Below, piece after piece: positions 17,528-24,939 of a stretch of DNA of 47,278 nt. The notes under the pieces were generated by a model that had not been told where the DNA came from, did no database searches, and saw only the letters and a list, made by a program, of their open reading frames with translations. The position numbers and the translations under genes are program-made. The number at the start of each line of letters is the position of its first letter. Within the stretch, counting starts at the first letter, position 1. Origin of the DNA: Sneathiella sp. (GTDB taxonomy: Bacteria > Pseudomonadota > Alphaproteobacteria > Sneathiellales > Sneathiellaceae); assembly GCA_017643685.1 (NCBI GenBank), contig JAEPMY010000013.1:1-47278 (forward strand), written 5' to 3'.

Positions 17528-18301
17528 TTAATTATAATACTGCACGCGTTCTGTCGGCGGCAGCAGGGTATTCAAAAGCATTTCCAATCGGCGTGGATTT
17601 TCCTGTCGTCCAATGGACGTAGCCGTTGCAATAAAAATGCGGTTGATCAAAGCTTCCTCGGCGGAGTTTTTCTCCAATTTGGAAGCAAGTGGGCTGAAAA
17701 ACATGTTCGCAAGTACAGCCCCATAAAATGTCGTTAGCAGTGCCACTGCCATGGCCGGGCCAATGGTGGACGGATCACTCAAATTCGCGAGCATCTGAAC
17801 CAAGCCAACAAGAGTTCCAATCAAACCCATCGCGGGTGCTACTTCCGCTGCGCGATGCAAAATACCTGCGGAAGAAGAATGTCTTGCGGTCATAGCAGAT
17901 AATTCATTTCGCAAAATTTTATTCACTTCTTCGGCTGGCAGGCCATCAACAACCAGCTGTAAGGCTTTATGTTGAAAACTTTGATCGTCCAGTCGGGTCA
18001 CATAATCCTGGAGCTTCAAGATTCCTTTGCCACGGCAACGCTCTGCCAGATCCATCATGGAGTAGGCGATGTCTACAGGTCGATCACTATGCAGAAACAG
18101 CGTTCTGGCAATCAGTTTCTGTGACTTGATGATATCCAGTAACGAATAGCTCATTGTGGTCACCAAAAAAGTGCCGACAATTACGATCAATACGGACGGA
18201 AGATTGTAGAAAGCGGTATAGGATCCCCCTACGATTACCGCTGCAGTTACAACGGCAAAGCCCCCAAACAACCCAACAATAGTTGCAAAATCCGGTTTCA
18301 T
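17528..18301 (-). CDS. MotA/PomA-type stator subunit, no MotB partner nearby
   Basis: A 257-residue MotA-family integral membrane protein, closest in style to PomA-like stators: two N-terminal membrane segments (about 8-28, 33-52), a cytoplasmic loop with the RNELSAM segment near 131-137, and two C-terminal membrane segments. The conserved prolines are visible at Pro156 (VAPAMGLIGTLVGL) and Pro182. A stator needs a MotB/PomB subunit, but none is in the window; the flanking genes are fliN and flbD. It may pair with a MotB elsewhere or be a specialised paralogue. The position inside the fliF operon suggests a flagellar role. Confidence 0.82.
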   Translation of the reverse strand: MKPDFATIVGLFGGFAVVTAAVIVGGSYTAFYNLPSVLIVIVGTFLVTTMSYSLLDIIKSQKLIARTLFLHSDRPVDIAYSMMDLAERCRGKGILKLQDYVTRLDDQSFQHKALQLVVDGLPAEEVNKILRNELSAMTARHSSSAGILHRAAEVAPAMGLIGTLVGLVQMLANLSDPSTIGPAMAVALLTTFYGAVLANMFFSPLASKLEKNSAEEALINRIFIATATSIGRQENPRRLEMLLNTLLPPTERVQYYN

Positions 18302-18315
18302 GTCTTCCTAAAATC

Positions 18316-18699
18316 CTATCGGCGGTCCGATTTAATAATTTCTGTCATGGTCACGCCAAGTCGGTCCTCTACGACCACAACCTCACCACGTGCCACCAAA
18401 CGGTTATTCACATAAATGTCAATCGCTTCACCGACTTTACGGTCGAGCTCCACAACAGCACCCCGACCAAGTTTCAGAAGCTGACTTACCTGCATCCGGG
18501 ACTTGCCCAACACAGCCGAGACATGCACTGGAATGTCAAAAACGGCTTCCAAGTCCGCCGCAGTGCGAGAGACATCGGACTCGGTCTCCATTTCCATGGC
18601 GGCTGCCATATCCATTTCATCTTCGTTTTCATCAGCTCCCGCACTATCGGCGGTCTGGCTATTAAGCTCGTCTAGTTCCAGATCTTCATTTTCTGCCAT
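18316..18699 (-). CDS. fliN: Flagellar motor switch protein FliN
   Basis: FliN forms the lower C-ring and binds FliH and CheY-P. The C-terminal SpoA domain (about 50-127) reads DIPVHVSAVLGKSRMQVSQLLKLGRGAVVELDRKVGE..DIYVNNRLVARGEVVVVEDRLGVTMTEI, typical of FliN. The first 45 residues are acidic and of low complexity. Length 127 aa. It follows fliH by 32 bp. FliM is not in this window. Confidence 0.94.
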   Translation of the reverse strand: MAENEDLELDELNSQTADSAGADENEDEMDMAAAMEMETESDVSRTAADLEAVFDIPVHVSAVLGKSRMQVSQLLKLGRGAVVELDRKVGEAIDIYVNNRLVARGEVVVVEDRLGVTMTEIIKSDRR

Positions 18700-18731
18700 T
18701 TCAAACTCCTTGATGGGGAATGCCCCTTAAA

Positions 18732-19376
18732 CTATCCCACATCCTGTTGCGAACGGAGGAAACGCTCAACGATGGCTTCCATCTGTTCAATTGTTGTGTT
18801 CAGATCTCTCTCAACGCCGCCGTCGGCCCATTCAATTCGGCAATCACTGCCGTTCAGTGTCTCGTCAGGTAACAAAATGATTTTGCCCTGAAACCCGGAT
18901 ATGGCCTGCAAATGCTCTACTTTGCTCTGCAAGGCATCAGACACTGCAAGACTTGCGCGGATAACAATGCGAGGCTCATCATGCAAGTCAGCTAGGCAAC
19001 TCTCGATCATATGCAAAACTTCGGTCTCTGGTTGCCGCGCAATGAGGGCAGGGGCTAATTTCTTGGCGATCGCAAAAGCCAGGCTAGCGGCTTCTTTACG
19101 GATGTTGCCAACTCCATCGGTACGTTGCTGACCCAAAAGGGTAAGCTGACCGGAAATGTTATTCAGAACTTCCGCGCCCGCTGCTTCAATGCTGGCCAGC
19201 GCTTGGGCCTGCCCTTCTTGCAGACCTGTTTGCTGTGCTTCAGCGACAAACCGGGCACGGTCTTCCTCGGTATAAAGTGCCGGTGGCACTTCTATTTCCG
19301 GGGTCTCCTCCTTCTTTGGGCGCTTTCCAGCCCCGAATTCGGTATCAAACAGGAATTTTGCGTTACTTGTCATCAC
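18732..19376 (-). CDS. fliH: Flagellar assembly protein FliH
   Basis: FliH holds the FliI ATPase at the C-ring through FliN. The 214-residue protein has a charged N-terminus, a helical middle with Gln/Ala-rich heptads (about 45-95) and a C-terminal domain resembling the V-ATPase E subunit/FliH fold. Sequence conservation is weak, so the call relies mainly on position between fliG and fliN and on size and composition. The start could be either of two adjacent ATG codons (19376 or 19373). Confidence 0.8.
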   Translation of the reverse strand: MMTSNAKFLFDTEFGAGKRPKKEETPEIEVPPALYTEEDRARFVAEAQQTGLQEGQAQALASIEAAGAEVLNNISGQLTLLGQQRTDGVGNIRKEAASLAFAIAKKLAPALIARQPETEVLHMIESCLADLHDEPRIVIRASLAVSDALQSKVEHLQAISGFQGKIILLPDETLNGSDCRIEWADGGVERDLNTTIEQMEAIVERFLRSQQDVG

Positions 19377-19384
19377 ATACTGCT

Positions 19385-20398
19385 TTAGTAAACGAGTTCA
19401 TCGTCGCCGCCACCGTCAGCCAACATGATCTCACCTTTATCAGCGAGATCTTTGGCGACATTGACGATTTCCATTTGTGCTTCATCCACGTCGCGAAGGC
19501 GGACTGGGCCCAAAGCTTCCATATCTTCTCTAAGGATCTTCGCGGCTCGCTCTGACATGTTGCTGAAGAAAAGATCGCGTACGGCCTCTGAGGCACCTTT
19601 CATACAAATACCTAGGCGGTCTTTGTCCACATTCCGAAGGAGTGTTTGAACACCCGCAGGATCCAGTTTCAACAGATCTTCGAATGTGAACATCAGGGCT
19701 TTAATTTTTTCGGCACTGTCACGGTTGCGCTCTTCCAAGGCTGCTATGAAACGACCTTCGGTATTACGATCAAAGTTGTTGAAAATCTCCGCCATCATTT
19801 CATGGCTGTCACGCTTGTTGGTTTTCGCAAGGTTATTCATAAACTCACTGCGAAGCGTATCTTCAATTTTATCCAGAACTTCTTTCTGAACGGATTCCAT
19901 CTGAAGCATCCGGTTCACCACCTCAAGCGAGAAATCCTCCGGTAAGGTGCCGAGAACCTTTGCGGCGTGATCCGGGTTGATTTTGCTCATCACTACGGCA
20001 ACAGTCTGTGGATATTCGTTCTTTAGATAGTTTGCGAGAACAGCCTCGTTCACATTCGCAAGTTTGTCCCACATGGTGCGGCCAGCAGGGCCGCGAATTT
20101 CTTCCATGATGCCGTCAACACGATCACTTGGAAGTGCTTTCAGCAATAACCGTTCTGTCGCTTCGTAGGAGCCGACCAGGTTGCCTGTTGAAGATATGCT
20201 GCCTGCAAATTCAACAAATAGCGCTTCCATCACCTCAGAGGACACCGTCCCAAGCGACGACATAGCTTGAGAAATATCTTTGATTTCTTCTTCATCTAAA
20301 CGGCTCCACAGCGGGGCGGAATGCTCCTCCCCCAAAGCCAGCATCATAATGGCTGCTTTGTCAGAACCCGAAAGCTGTTTGATATCAGTAACTGCCAT
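19385..20398 (-). CDS. fliG: Flagellar motor switch protein FliG
   Basis: FliG couples the MS ring to the stators and generates torque. The 337-residue protein has the three expected domains: FliG_N (about 1-115), the middle domain with the [22 protein letters not shown] motif, and the C-terminal domain with [31 protein letters not shown] and [20 protein letters not shown] carrying the conserved charged residues. It sits 13 bp after fliF. Confidence 0.95.
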   Translation of the reverse strand: MAVTDIKQLSGSDKAAIMMLALGEEHSAPLWSRLDEEEIKDISQAMSSLGTVSSEVMEALFVEFAGSISSTGNLVGSYEATERLLLKALPSDRVDGIMEEIRGPAGRTMWDKLANVNEAVLANYLKNEYPQTVAVVMSKINPDHAAKVLGTLPEDFSLEVVNRMLQMESVQKEVLDKIEDTLRSEFMNNLAKTNKRDSHEMMAEIFNNFDRNTEGRFIAALEERNRDSAEKIKALMFTFEDLLKLDPAGVQTLLRNVDKDRLGICMKGASEAVRDLFFSNMSERAAKILREDMEALGPVRLRDVDEAQMEIVNVAKDLADKGEIMLADGGGDDELVY

Positions 20399-20411
20399 AA
20401 TCTAATCCGGT

Positions 20412-22136
20412 TTACGCTTCGTGATAGAGCCAGTTACGCAAGATAGCGACGGCTTCATCTGGATGTTTCTCAACGATTTCACCAACTTTCTTGAGGGCGG
20501 ATGTCTTGACCTGACCATCCACTTTGGCGATATCGATCATCTCATCAAGTTCAGTCAGTGTTTCTGATTGAATAGGTGTCCCATCGGGCGCGGTAGGGCC
20601 TTCTATTGCGCCACCGCCTGCATAGCCAATGGTTCCGTCAGGCAATACTGTTGGAGCGCCTGGAACGCCTCCGATGGCTCCTCCTATCGCGCCAGGGGCC
20701 GCAAGTGCATTACCAGTAGCATCTGCGGTTAGAGCGCGGTTCAGAAGTGGGCGTACCACCAGAAGAAGTGCCAGAACGGCTACAATCGCAAGAACAGCCA
20801 TTTCTCCCATGCGGAACAGGTCCTGCTTGTCGAAACCAAGGAAAATAGTCTCGTCTACAGGCTCCCCGCCTATGTCAACAGGGGCAAGCTCAACAAATGG
20901 CATGTTTACGACTTCAACAAGGTCCCCGCGCTCTTCATCAAAGCCAATAGAGGATTTGACGAGTCTAGAGACCTGCTCAAGTTCTTCATCGTTGAGTGCT
21001 TGATAAGTGGTGGTCCCATCTTCCGCGACAGCTGAGCGACCGTTTACGAGAACAGCAACAGTCAGACGGCGGACGTTACCAACCTCGCTGACTTCAGTTG
21101 TGACCGTTTTGGAGATCTCATAGTTTACCGTCTCTTCTACACGCGCGGCGTCACTCTGACTTCCTGCGGCTCCGCCATCACCGGCGGCGGCTTCTGGAAG
21201 GTTGTTTGCAACTGTTACGCCTTCGTTATTTCCAGATGTGTCGCTAGAGGACGAGTTCTCTTCAATAGTTTGGGTGGATCGGACCACCTGCCCATCTGGG
21301 TCATATGTCTCAGATTTGACAGTTTTCTGATCAAAGTCCATGAGGGCGCTTACCTGAACACGGGCGTTGCCTTTACCAAGGGATCGCTCAAGCAGGGCTT
21401 CAATTTGCTCACGGAGACGGCTTTCGTGGGTCACGCGAAGGAACTCGGTCTGACTGCCAAAGCCTTTTCCGGGGTTGTCTTTGCCGTCACCACGGGCAAG
21501 CAGATTGCCTTTATCATCCACAATGGAGATACGGTTCACATCAAGGGTTGGAACAGCTGCAGCCACGAGATGCTGAATGGCAGAAATCTGATCGTCTCGT
21601 AGACGACCTTTCAATTTTACAATAATGGAGGCGCTAGCGTCTCGCTTTTCACGGCTAAAAACCTGACGTTTAGGCAAAACCAGATGAACACGAGCTGTTG
21701 CGACATTGCCGATGGAACGGATTGTCCTGGCAAGCTCGCCTTCAAGCGCGCGAACAAGGTTCACATTCTGAACGAAGGACGTCGTACCAAATGTATCTGT
21801 ATTGTCAAAAATCTCATAGCCGATGGAACCACCGTTTGGCAGGCCATCCTGTGCCACATCCAAGCGGGCGCGGGCTACCATATCTGATGGAACTTTGATG
21901 TTCCGTCCATCTGCGCTGAGTTGGTAGGGGATATTAAGGGCTTCAAGCTTTGTTACAACAGCGCTGGAATCTTCTGGTTCCAGATTACCGAATAAGAGCG
22001 CGTAGTCGGAATTCCCGATACGTGTTGCCATAAACATGATCAACGCGATCAATCCGATGGCCACGCCACCAAGAACGGCGACCCTCACCGTACCCAATGA
22101 TTGAAGAAGCTGACTAAGACCGTTCACCACTGACAC
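20412..22136 (-). CDS. fliF: Flagellar MS-ring protein FliF
   Basis: FliF builds the membrane/supramembrane ring on which the basal body assembles. The 574-residue protein has an N-terminal membrane helix (about 20-40), YscJ/FliF ring-building domains (about 45-220, 250-430, with ARVHLVLPKRQVF), a long loop rich in Ser/Gly/Asp, a second membrane helix (about 445-465) and a C-terminal FliG-binding tail (ALKKVGEIVEKHPDEAVAILRNWLY). It is the first gene of the fliF-to-FliK-like operon. Its upstream region carries CtrA half-sites and the 13-bp elements described separately. Confidence 0.95.
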   Translation of the reverse strand: MSVVNGLSQLLQSLGTVRVAVLGGVAIGLIALIMFMATRIGNSDYALLFGNLEPEDSSAVVTKLEALNIPYQLSADGRNIKVPSDMVARARLDVAQDGLPNGGSIGYEIFDNTDTFGTTSFVQNVNLVRALEGELARTIRSIGNVATARVHLVLPKRQVFSREKRDASASIIVKLKGRLRDDQISAIQHLVAAAVPTLDVNRISIVDDKGNLLARGDGKDNPGKGFGSQTEFLRVTHESRLREQIEALLERSLGKGNARVQVSALMDFDQKTVKSETYDPDGQVVRSTQTIEENSSSSDTSGNNEGVTVANNLPEAAAGDGGAAGSQSDAARVEETVNYEISKTVTTEVSEVGNVRRLTVAVLVNGRSAVAEDGTTTYQALNDEELEQVSRLVKSSIGFDEERGDLVEVVNMPFVELAPVDIGGEPVDETIFLGFDKQDLFRMGEMAVLAIVAVLALLLVVRPLLNRALTADATGNALAAPGAIGGAIGGVPGAPTVLPDGTIGYAGGGAIEGPTAPDGTPIQSETLTELDEMIDIAKVDGQVKTSALKKVGEIVEKHPDEAVAILRNWLYHEA

Positions 22137-22275
22137 CTATAAGCATTTGACGAGTTGGGCATGTGCCCTCATGCGTACCGAATCTAGATGCAGGATATAA
22201 ACAGAAGGTTAACAATGGGCAATAATTGCCGGGTTTTGGGAAAATTTTGCCTATTTGCGCAAGTTATTGAATTAG
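22137..22275 (-). promoter_or_regulatory. fliF upstream region: TTAACC half-site and two 13-bp GG-n-A/TTGCC elements
   Basis: Reading leftward toward fliF, the region contains the 13-mers GGAAAATTTTGCC (22239-22251) and GGCAATAATTGCC (22218-22230; a perfect 6-bp inverted repeat around one base). Next comes TTGTTAACC (22215-22207), the same 9-mer found twice before cheA, and the TTAA of that element followed by N7 and TTTA (22212-22198), a degenerate CtrA box. No -24/-12 sigma-54 pair was found. This is the arrangement expected of a CtrA-activated, FlbD-modulated fliF promoter, but that assignment is inferred. Confidence 0.5.
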
Positions 22276-22320
22276 AATATAAAAATATAAAAGCAATTCT
22301 GCCGTTTTGATAGAATTGCT
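22276..22320 (-). terminator. Terminator downstream of sciP
   Basis: A perfect 9-bp inverted repeat (22292-22300 with 22312-22320, AGCAATTCT and complement) has an 11-nt loop. On the minus strand it is followed by a T-rich tract (22276-22291). It starts 40 bp after the sciP stop and ends before the fliF control region. Confidence 0.7.
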
Positions 22321-22359
22321 AGTTCAAGGTGCGAATCAATTTTGCAACAGGCAAGCGCT

Positions 22360-22659
22360 TTAATTGTTCAGCTCTGGTGGGTGGATTGGACGGTATTGCT
22401 GCAATCTTGTCGTGCGCAGTCCCGGTAGGCCATGTTTTTCGATTGCTTTCTGCCAAGAGAGAAACTCTTCAACTGACAGTTTATAGCGGTTACAGGCATC
22501 ATCTAGGCTGATTAAGCCACCACGAACGGCTGCAACGACTTCTGCTTTCCGACGTATAACCCAACGCTTGGTGTCCGCAGGTGGGAGGTCATCAATTGTC
22601 ATAGGCTTGCCGTCAAGGCCGATGATCTGGCTGACTTTTTGCTCACTGTGGGACTGCAT
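22360..22659 (-). CDS. sciP: CtrA inhibitory protein SciP (DUF1153)
   Basis: SciP binds CtrA or its promoters and blocks CtrA-activated transcription in Caulobacter. The 99-residue protein carries the DUF1153 core almost invariantly: LPPADTKRWVIRRKAEVVAAVRGG, then LSVEEFLSWQKAIEKHGLPGLRTTR, a helix-turn-helix-like unit. A TTG at 22689 would add ten residues but lacks a Shine-Dalgarno sequence; ATG at 22659 has AAGGTAG upstream and is preferred. It lies between flgE and fliF with its own terminator, so it is probably a single-gene unit. A TTAACCAAT half-site at 22747-22739 lies 80 bp upstream. Confidence 0.93.
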   Translation of the reverse strand: MQSHSEQKVSQIIGLDGKPMTIDDLPPADTKRWVIRRKAEVVAAVRGGLISLDDACNRYKLSVEEFLSWQKAIEKHGLPGLRTTRLQQYRPIHPPELNN

Positions 22660-22754
22660 TTCGGCGCTACCTTGCTCCAACTTTCTCAATTGCTTGGATA
22701 GGATCGTAGCGACGTGGTTTTAACAAACCGCTAAAGAGATTGGTTAATTTTATC

Positions 22755-22788
22755 TTTCCCGATCAGATATGGCCATCTGATCGGGAAA
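22755..22788. terminator. Perfect 14-bp hairpin between flgE and sciP
   Basis: TTTCCCGATCAGAT (22755-22768) is followed by a 6-nt loop and its exact complement (22775-22788). It begins 26 bp after the flgE stop in the direction of transcription. There is no clear U-tract on the minus strand, so it could be a terminator without a tail, an mRNA-stabilising 3' stem for flgE, or a binding site upstream of sciP. Confidence 0.6.
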
Positions 22789-22813
22789 AATGGAGTAATA
22801 TCAGTTAATTAGA

Positions 22814-24142
22814 TTAACGCTTGATCCGAATTAGTTCTTCAAGCATTTCATCTGCTGTGGTGATAATCTTACTTGCAGCGGAGTAAGACCGCTGGGTTAC
22901 GATCATTTTTGTAAATTCGTTGGCAATATCCACCGTGGAGGCTTCCGTCGCCGAGGATATTATTCGTCCTGCCCCGCCTATGGTTGCCTCTCGAAGGGTA
23001 AATGTACCGGATTCTGGGCTTTCATCATAAGCGTTACCATCCAGATTACGCATCTCGTTAGGGTTCGGGAAGGTCGCAACAGGAATTTTATAGATGTATT
23101 TGGAGGTGCCGTTGTCGAATTTGGCGATCACATTTCCTTCTTCGTCAATAAAGACGGAGTTAAATGCGCCAAACAGAGCACCATTTACATCAGATGAGAC
23201 GAGTTCACTTGCACCGGCAAAGTGGGTGAAGCCATCTGACTGATCATCAGAACCAAAGTCTAGGGTAATGTTCTGAGGTGTGTCGATACCCAGTGTTGCG
23301 GCCCAAGGAATCGAAATGGTGTTGGACAAAGTAGTCGCACCAGATGAAAGATCCAGAGTGCCGTCGGTGTTAAAGGCAACAACCTGCGTTGCCAGCGTAT
23401 CTTCGTTGCCATCACCGTCGGTGTCAGCAGTAATCTCAACAGTCCATTCGTTCGGTGTCACGCCGGTGCCTGTTTTCAGGAAGTTGAATGAAACAGAGTG
23501 GGCTGCACCAACACTGTCATAAATTTGGAATGAACGAACAAAGTGTGGCGTCGTCGTCCCGTTGGTCATATCACCCGCAACATAACCGGCACCAAATGAG
23601 GTTTGGGATTTCGCGAGATTGATTTTGAGATCAATCAAGGATGTTGCTTCTGCGTTACCAGTGAGACCAGAAATATTAACAGGTTCAAGCGCGGCAAGGT
23701 CCGACTGGTTTGTTGGAATATTACCAGAAGGGTCAATTTCCCAACCTTGCAGGTAGTAACCTTGCGCGTTCCGCAGGCGACCTTCATCATCAGGTTCAAA
23801 TGTGCCTGCACGTGTGAACAGATAGTTACCACCGCTTTGTGTTGGATCATTCAAAGTGTGCACAACGAAGAAGCCGTTACCGGCGATCGCCATATGTGTG
23901 TCTGCGTTTGACGCCGTGATCAGACCTTGCGTATCCACCTGCTGTGTCGGATGAACAATAACGCCGCCCGGTGAATAAGTTGTGGATGTCGCACTTTCGG
24001 TCACCAATGTGGAGAAGACCGCCCGTGTATCCTTATATCCAACGGTATTCGCGTTGGAGATGTTGTCTGAAATCATACCCATTGACATGGACTGGGCTGC
24101 CAACCCAGAGACCCCAGAGAACATTGCAGCTGTAAGACTCAT
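22814..24142 (-). CDS. flgE: Flagellar hook protein FlgE
   Basis: FlgE polymerises into the hook. The 442-residue protein has the rod/hook N-terminal signature (SLTAAMFSGVSGLAAQSMSMGMISDNISNANTVGYKD), the FlgE D2-type beta domain in the middle (about 160-310), and the C-terminal coiled region (SSATEASTVDIANEFTKMIVTQRSYSAASKIITTADEML). ATG is preceded by AGGAG at good spacing. It follows flgD by 61 bp. Confidence 0.95.
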   Translation of the reverse strand: MSLTAAMFSGVSGLAAQSMSMGMISDNISNANTVGYKDTRAVFSTLVTESATSTTYSPGGVIVHPTQQVDTQGLITASNADTHMAIAGNGFFVVHTLNDPTQSGGNYLFTRAGTFEPDDEGRLRNAQGYYLQGWEIDPSGNIPTNQSDLAALEPVNISGLTGNAEATSLIDLKINLAKSQTSFGAGYVAGDMTNGTTTPHFVRSFQIYDSVGAAHSVSFNFLKTGTGVTPNEWTVEITADTDGDGNEDTLATQVVAFNTDGTLDLSSGATTLSNTISIPWAATLGIDTPQNITLDFGSDDQSDGFTHFAGASELVSSDVNGALFGAFNSVFIDEEGNVIAKFDNGTSKYIYKIPVATFPNPNEMRNLDGNAYDESPESGTFTLREATIGGAGRIISSATEASTVDIANEFTKMIVTQRSYSAASKIITTADEMLEELIRIKR

Positions 24143-24203
24143 GATATTACTCCTTTAATAATCATCTGATCAAAAGATGCAGATGCAATACGGTGCTACG
24201 CGA

Positions 24204-24908
24204 TTACGCAGCGTCGTCAGTGTTGCCGGCAACACTGACCGACGTAATGTTGTTAATGCTAATAGGCATGCCGCCCACATAAAGAACCGGTGTGCCGCCA
24301 ATGGATTCAACCCGTTCGGCCATCCCCTTGATTTTGAACGCCACATCCACGTTGCTGCCGCCATCTGTCTTAGCGGTGGGCACAAGGAAATAGAGGCCAT
24401 CAGGTGATTGGGCACCGCTTCCAGAGAGAACGCCATCCCATGTAAATGTCTGATTGCCTTCGGATACGGTGTTATCAACGGTGATGGTGTCCACTTTGGT
24501 GCCAGCCTCGTTGTAGATCTCATATGTGACGCTATCAGCGTTGGAGCCAAAGTCCATATTCCACGTCACAGATCCATTCTGCATGTTCCCGATATTGGCG
24601 TTTGCTTCGATCTCTTTGCCCAGATAATCCATCATGATGGTGGCCTGAGCATTCTGTTGATTCACAGATTGCAGGTTAATCAAAGCTTCCAAATTTTGGT
24701 TGGTAGCGATGGATTGTTCCACTTCGGTAAAGTTCACCAACTGATTTGTAAATTCGTTGGTGTCTGTTGGATTCAGTGGGTCCTGATTTTGCAATTGTGT
24801 CGTCAGCATCAAAAGGAAGTCATCGAAGTTATCCGCGAGCTTGCCTTGCGCATCTCTTGCGGTTGATGTCCCTTTGTAAAACTGAGCATTTGCTTCATCG
24901 ATATTCAT
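24204..24908 (-). CDS. flgD: Flagellar hook cap/scaffold protein FlgD
   Basis: FlgD caps the growing hook and is lost at completion. The 234-residue protein has the FlgD N-terminus (LADNFDDFLLMLTTQLQNQDPLNPTDTNEFTNQLVNFTEVEQ) and the FlgD Ig/Tudor-like domain (VTYEIYNEAGTKVDTI..GNQTFTWDG). A GTG at 24929 would add seven residues; ATG at 24908 fits the family start better. It stands between fliK and flgE as in most hook operons. Confidence 0.93.
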   Translation of the reverse strand: MNIDEANAQFYKGTSTARDAQGKLADNFDDFLLMLTTQLQNQDPLNPTDTNEFTNQLVNFTEVEQSIATNQNLEALINLQSVNQQNAQATIMMDYLGKEIEANANIGNMQNGSVTWNMDFGSNADSVTYEIYNEAGTKVDTITVDNTVSEGNQTFTWDGVLSGSGAQSPDGLYFLVPTAKTDGGSNVDVAFKIKGMAERVESIGGTPVLYVGGMPISINNITSVSVAGNTDDAA

Positions 24909-24939
24909 GGCTTTTTCTCTGCCTTTCACTAACCCGGCA

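Noticed and set aside
22137-22275. Possible sigma-54 promoter for fliF
   Set aside because: I looked for GG-N10-GC on the minus strand across this region and found none with the TGGCAC/TTGC pattern. The TTGCC words belong to the 13-mers.
22805-22818. TTAATTAGATTAAC at the flgE stop, resembling a CtrA box
   Set aside because: The spacer is 5 bp instead of 7, and part of the sequence is the end of the flgE coding region. The half-site at 22739-22747 is a better candidate for sciP.
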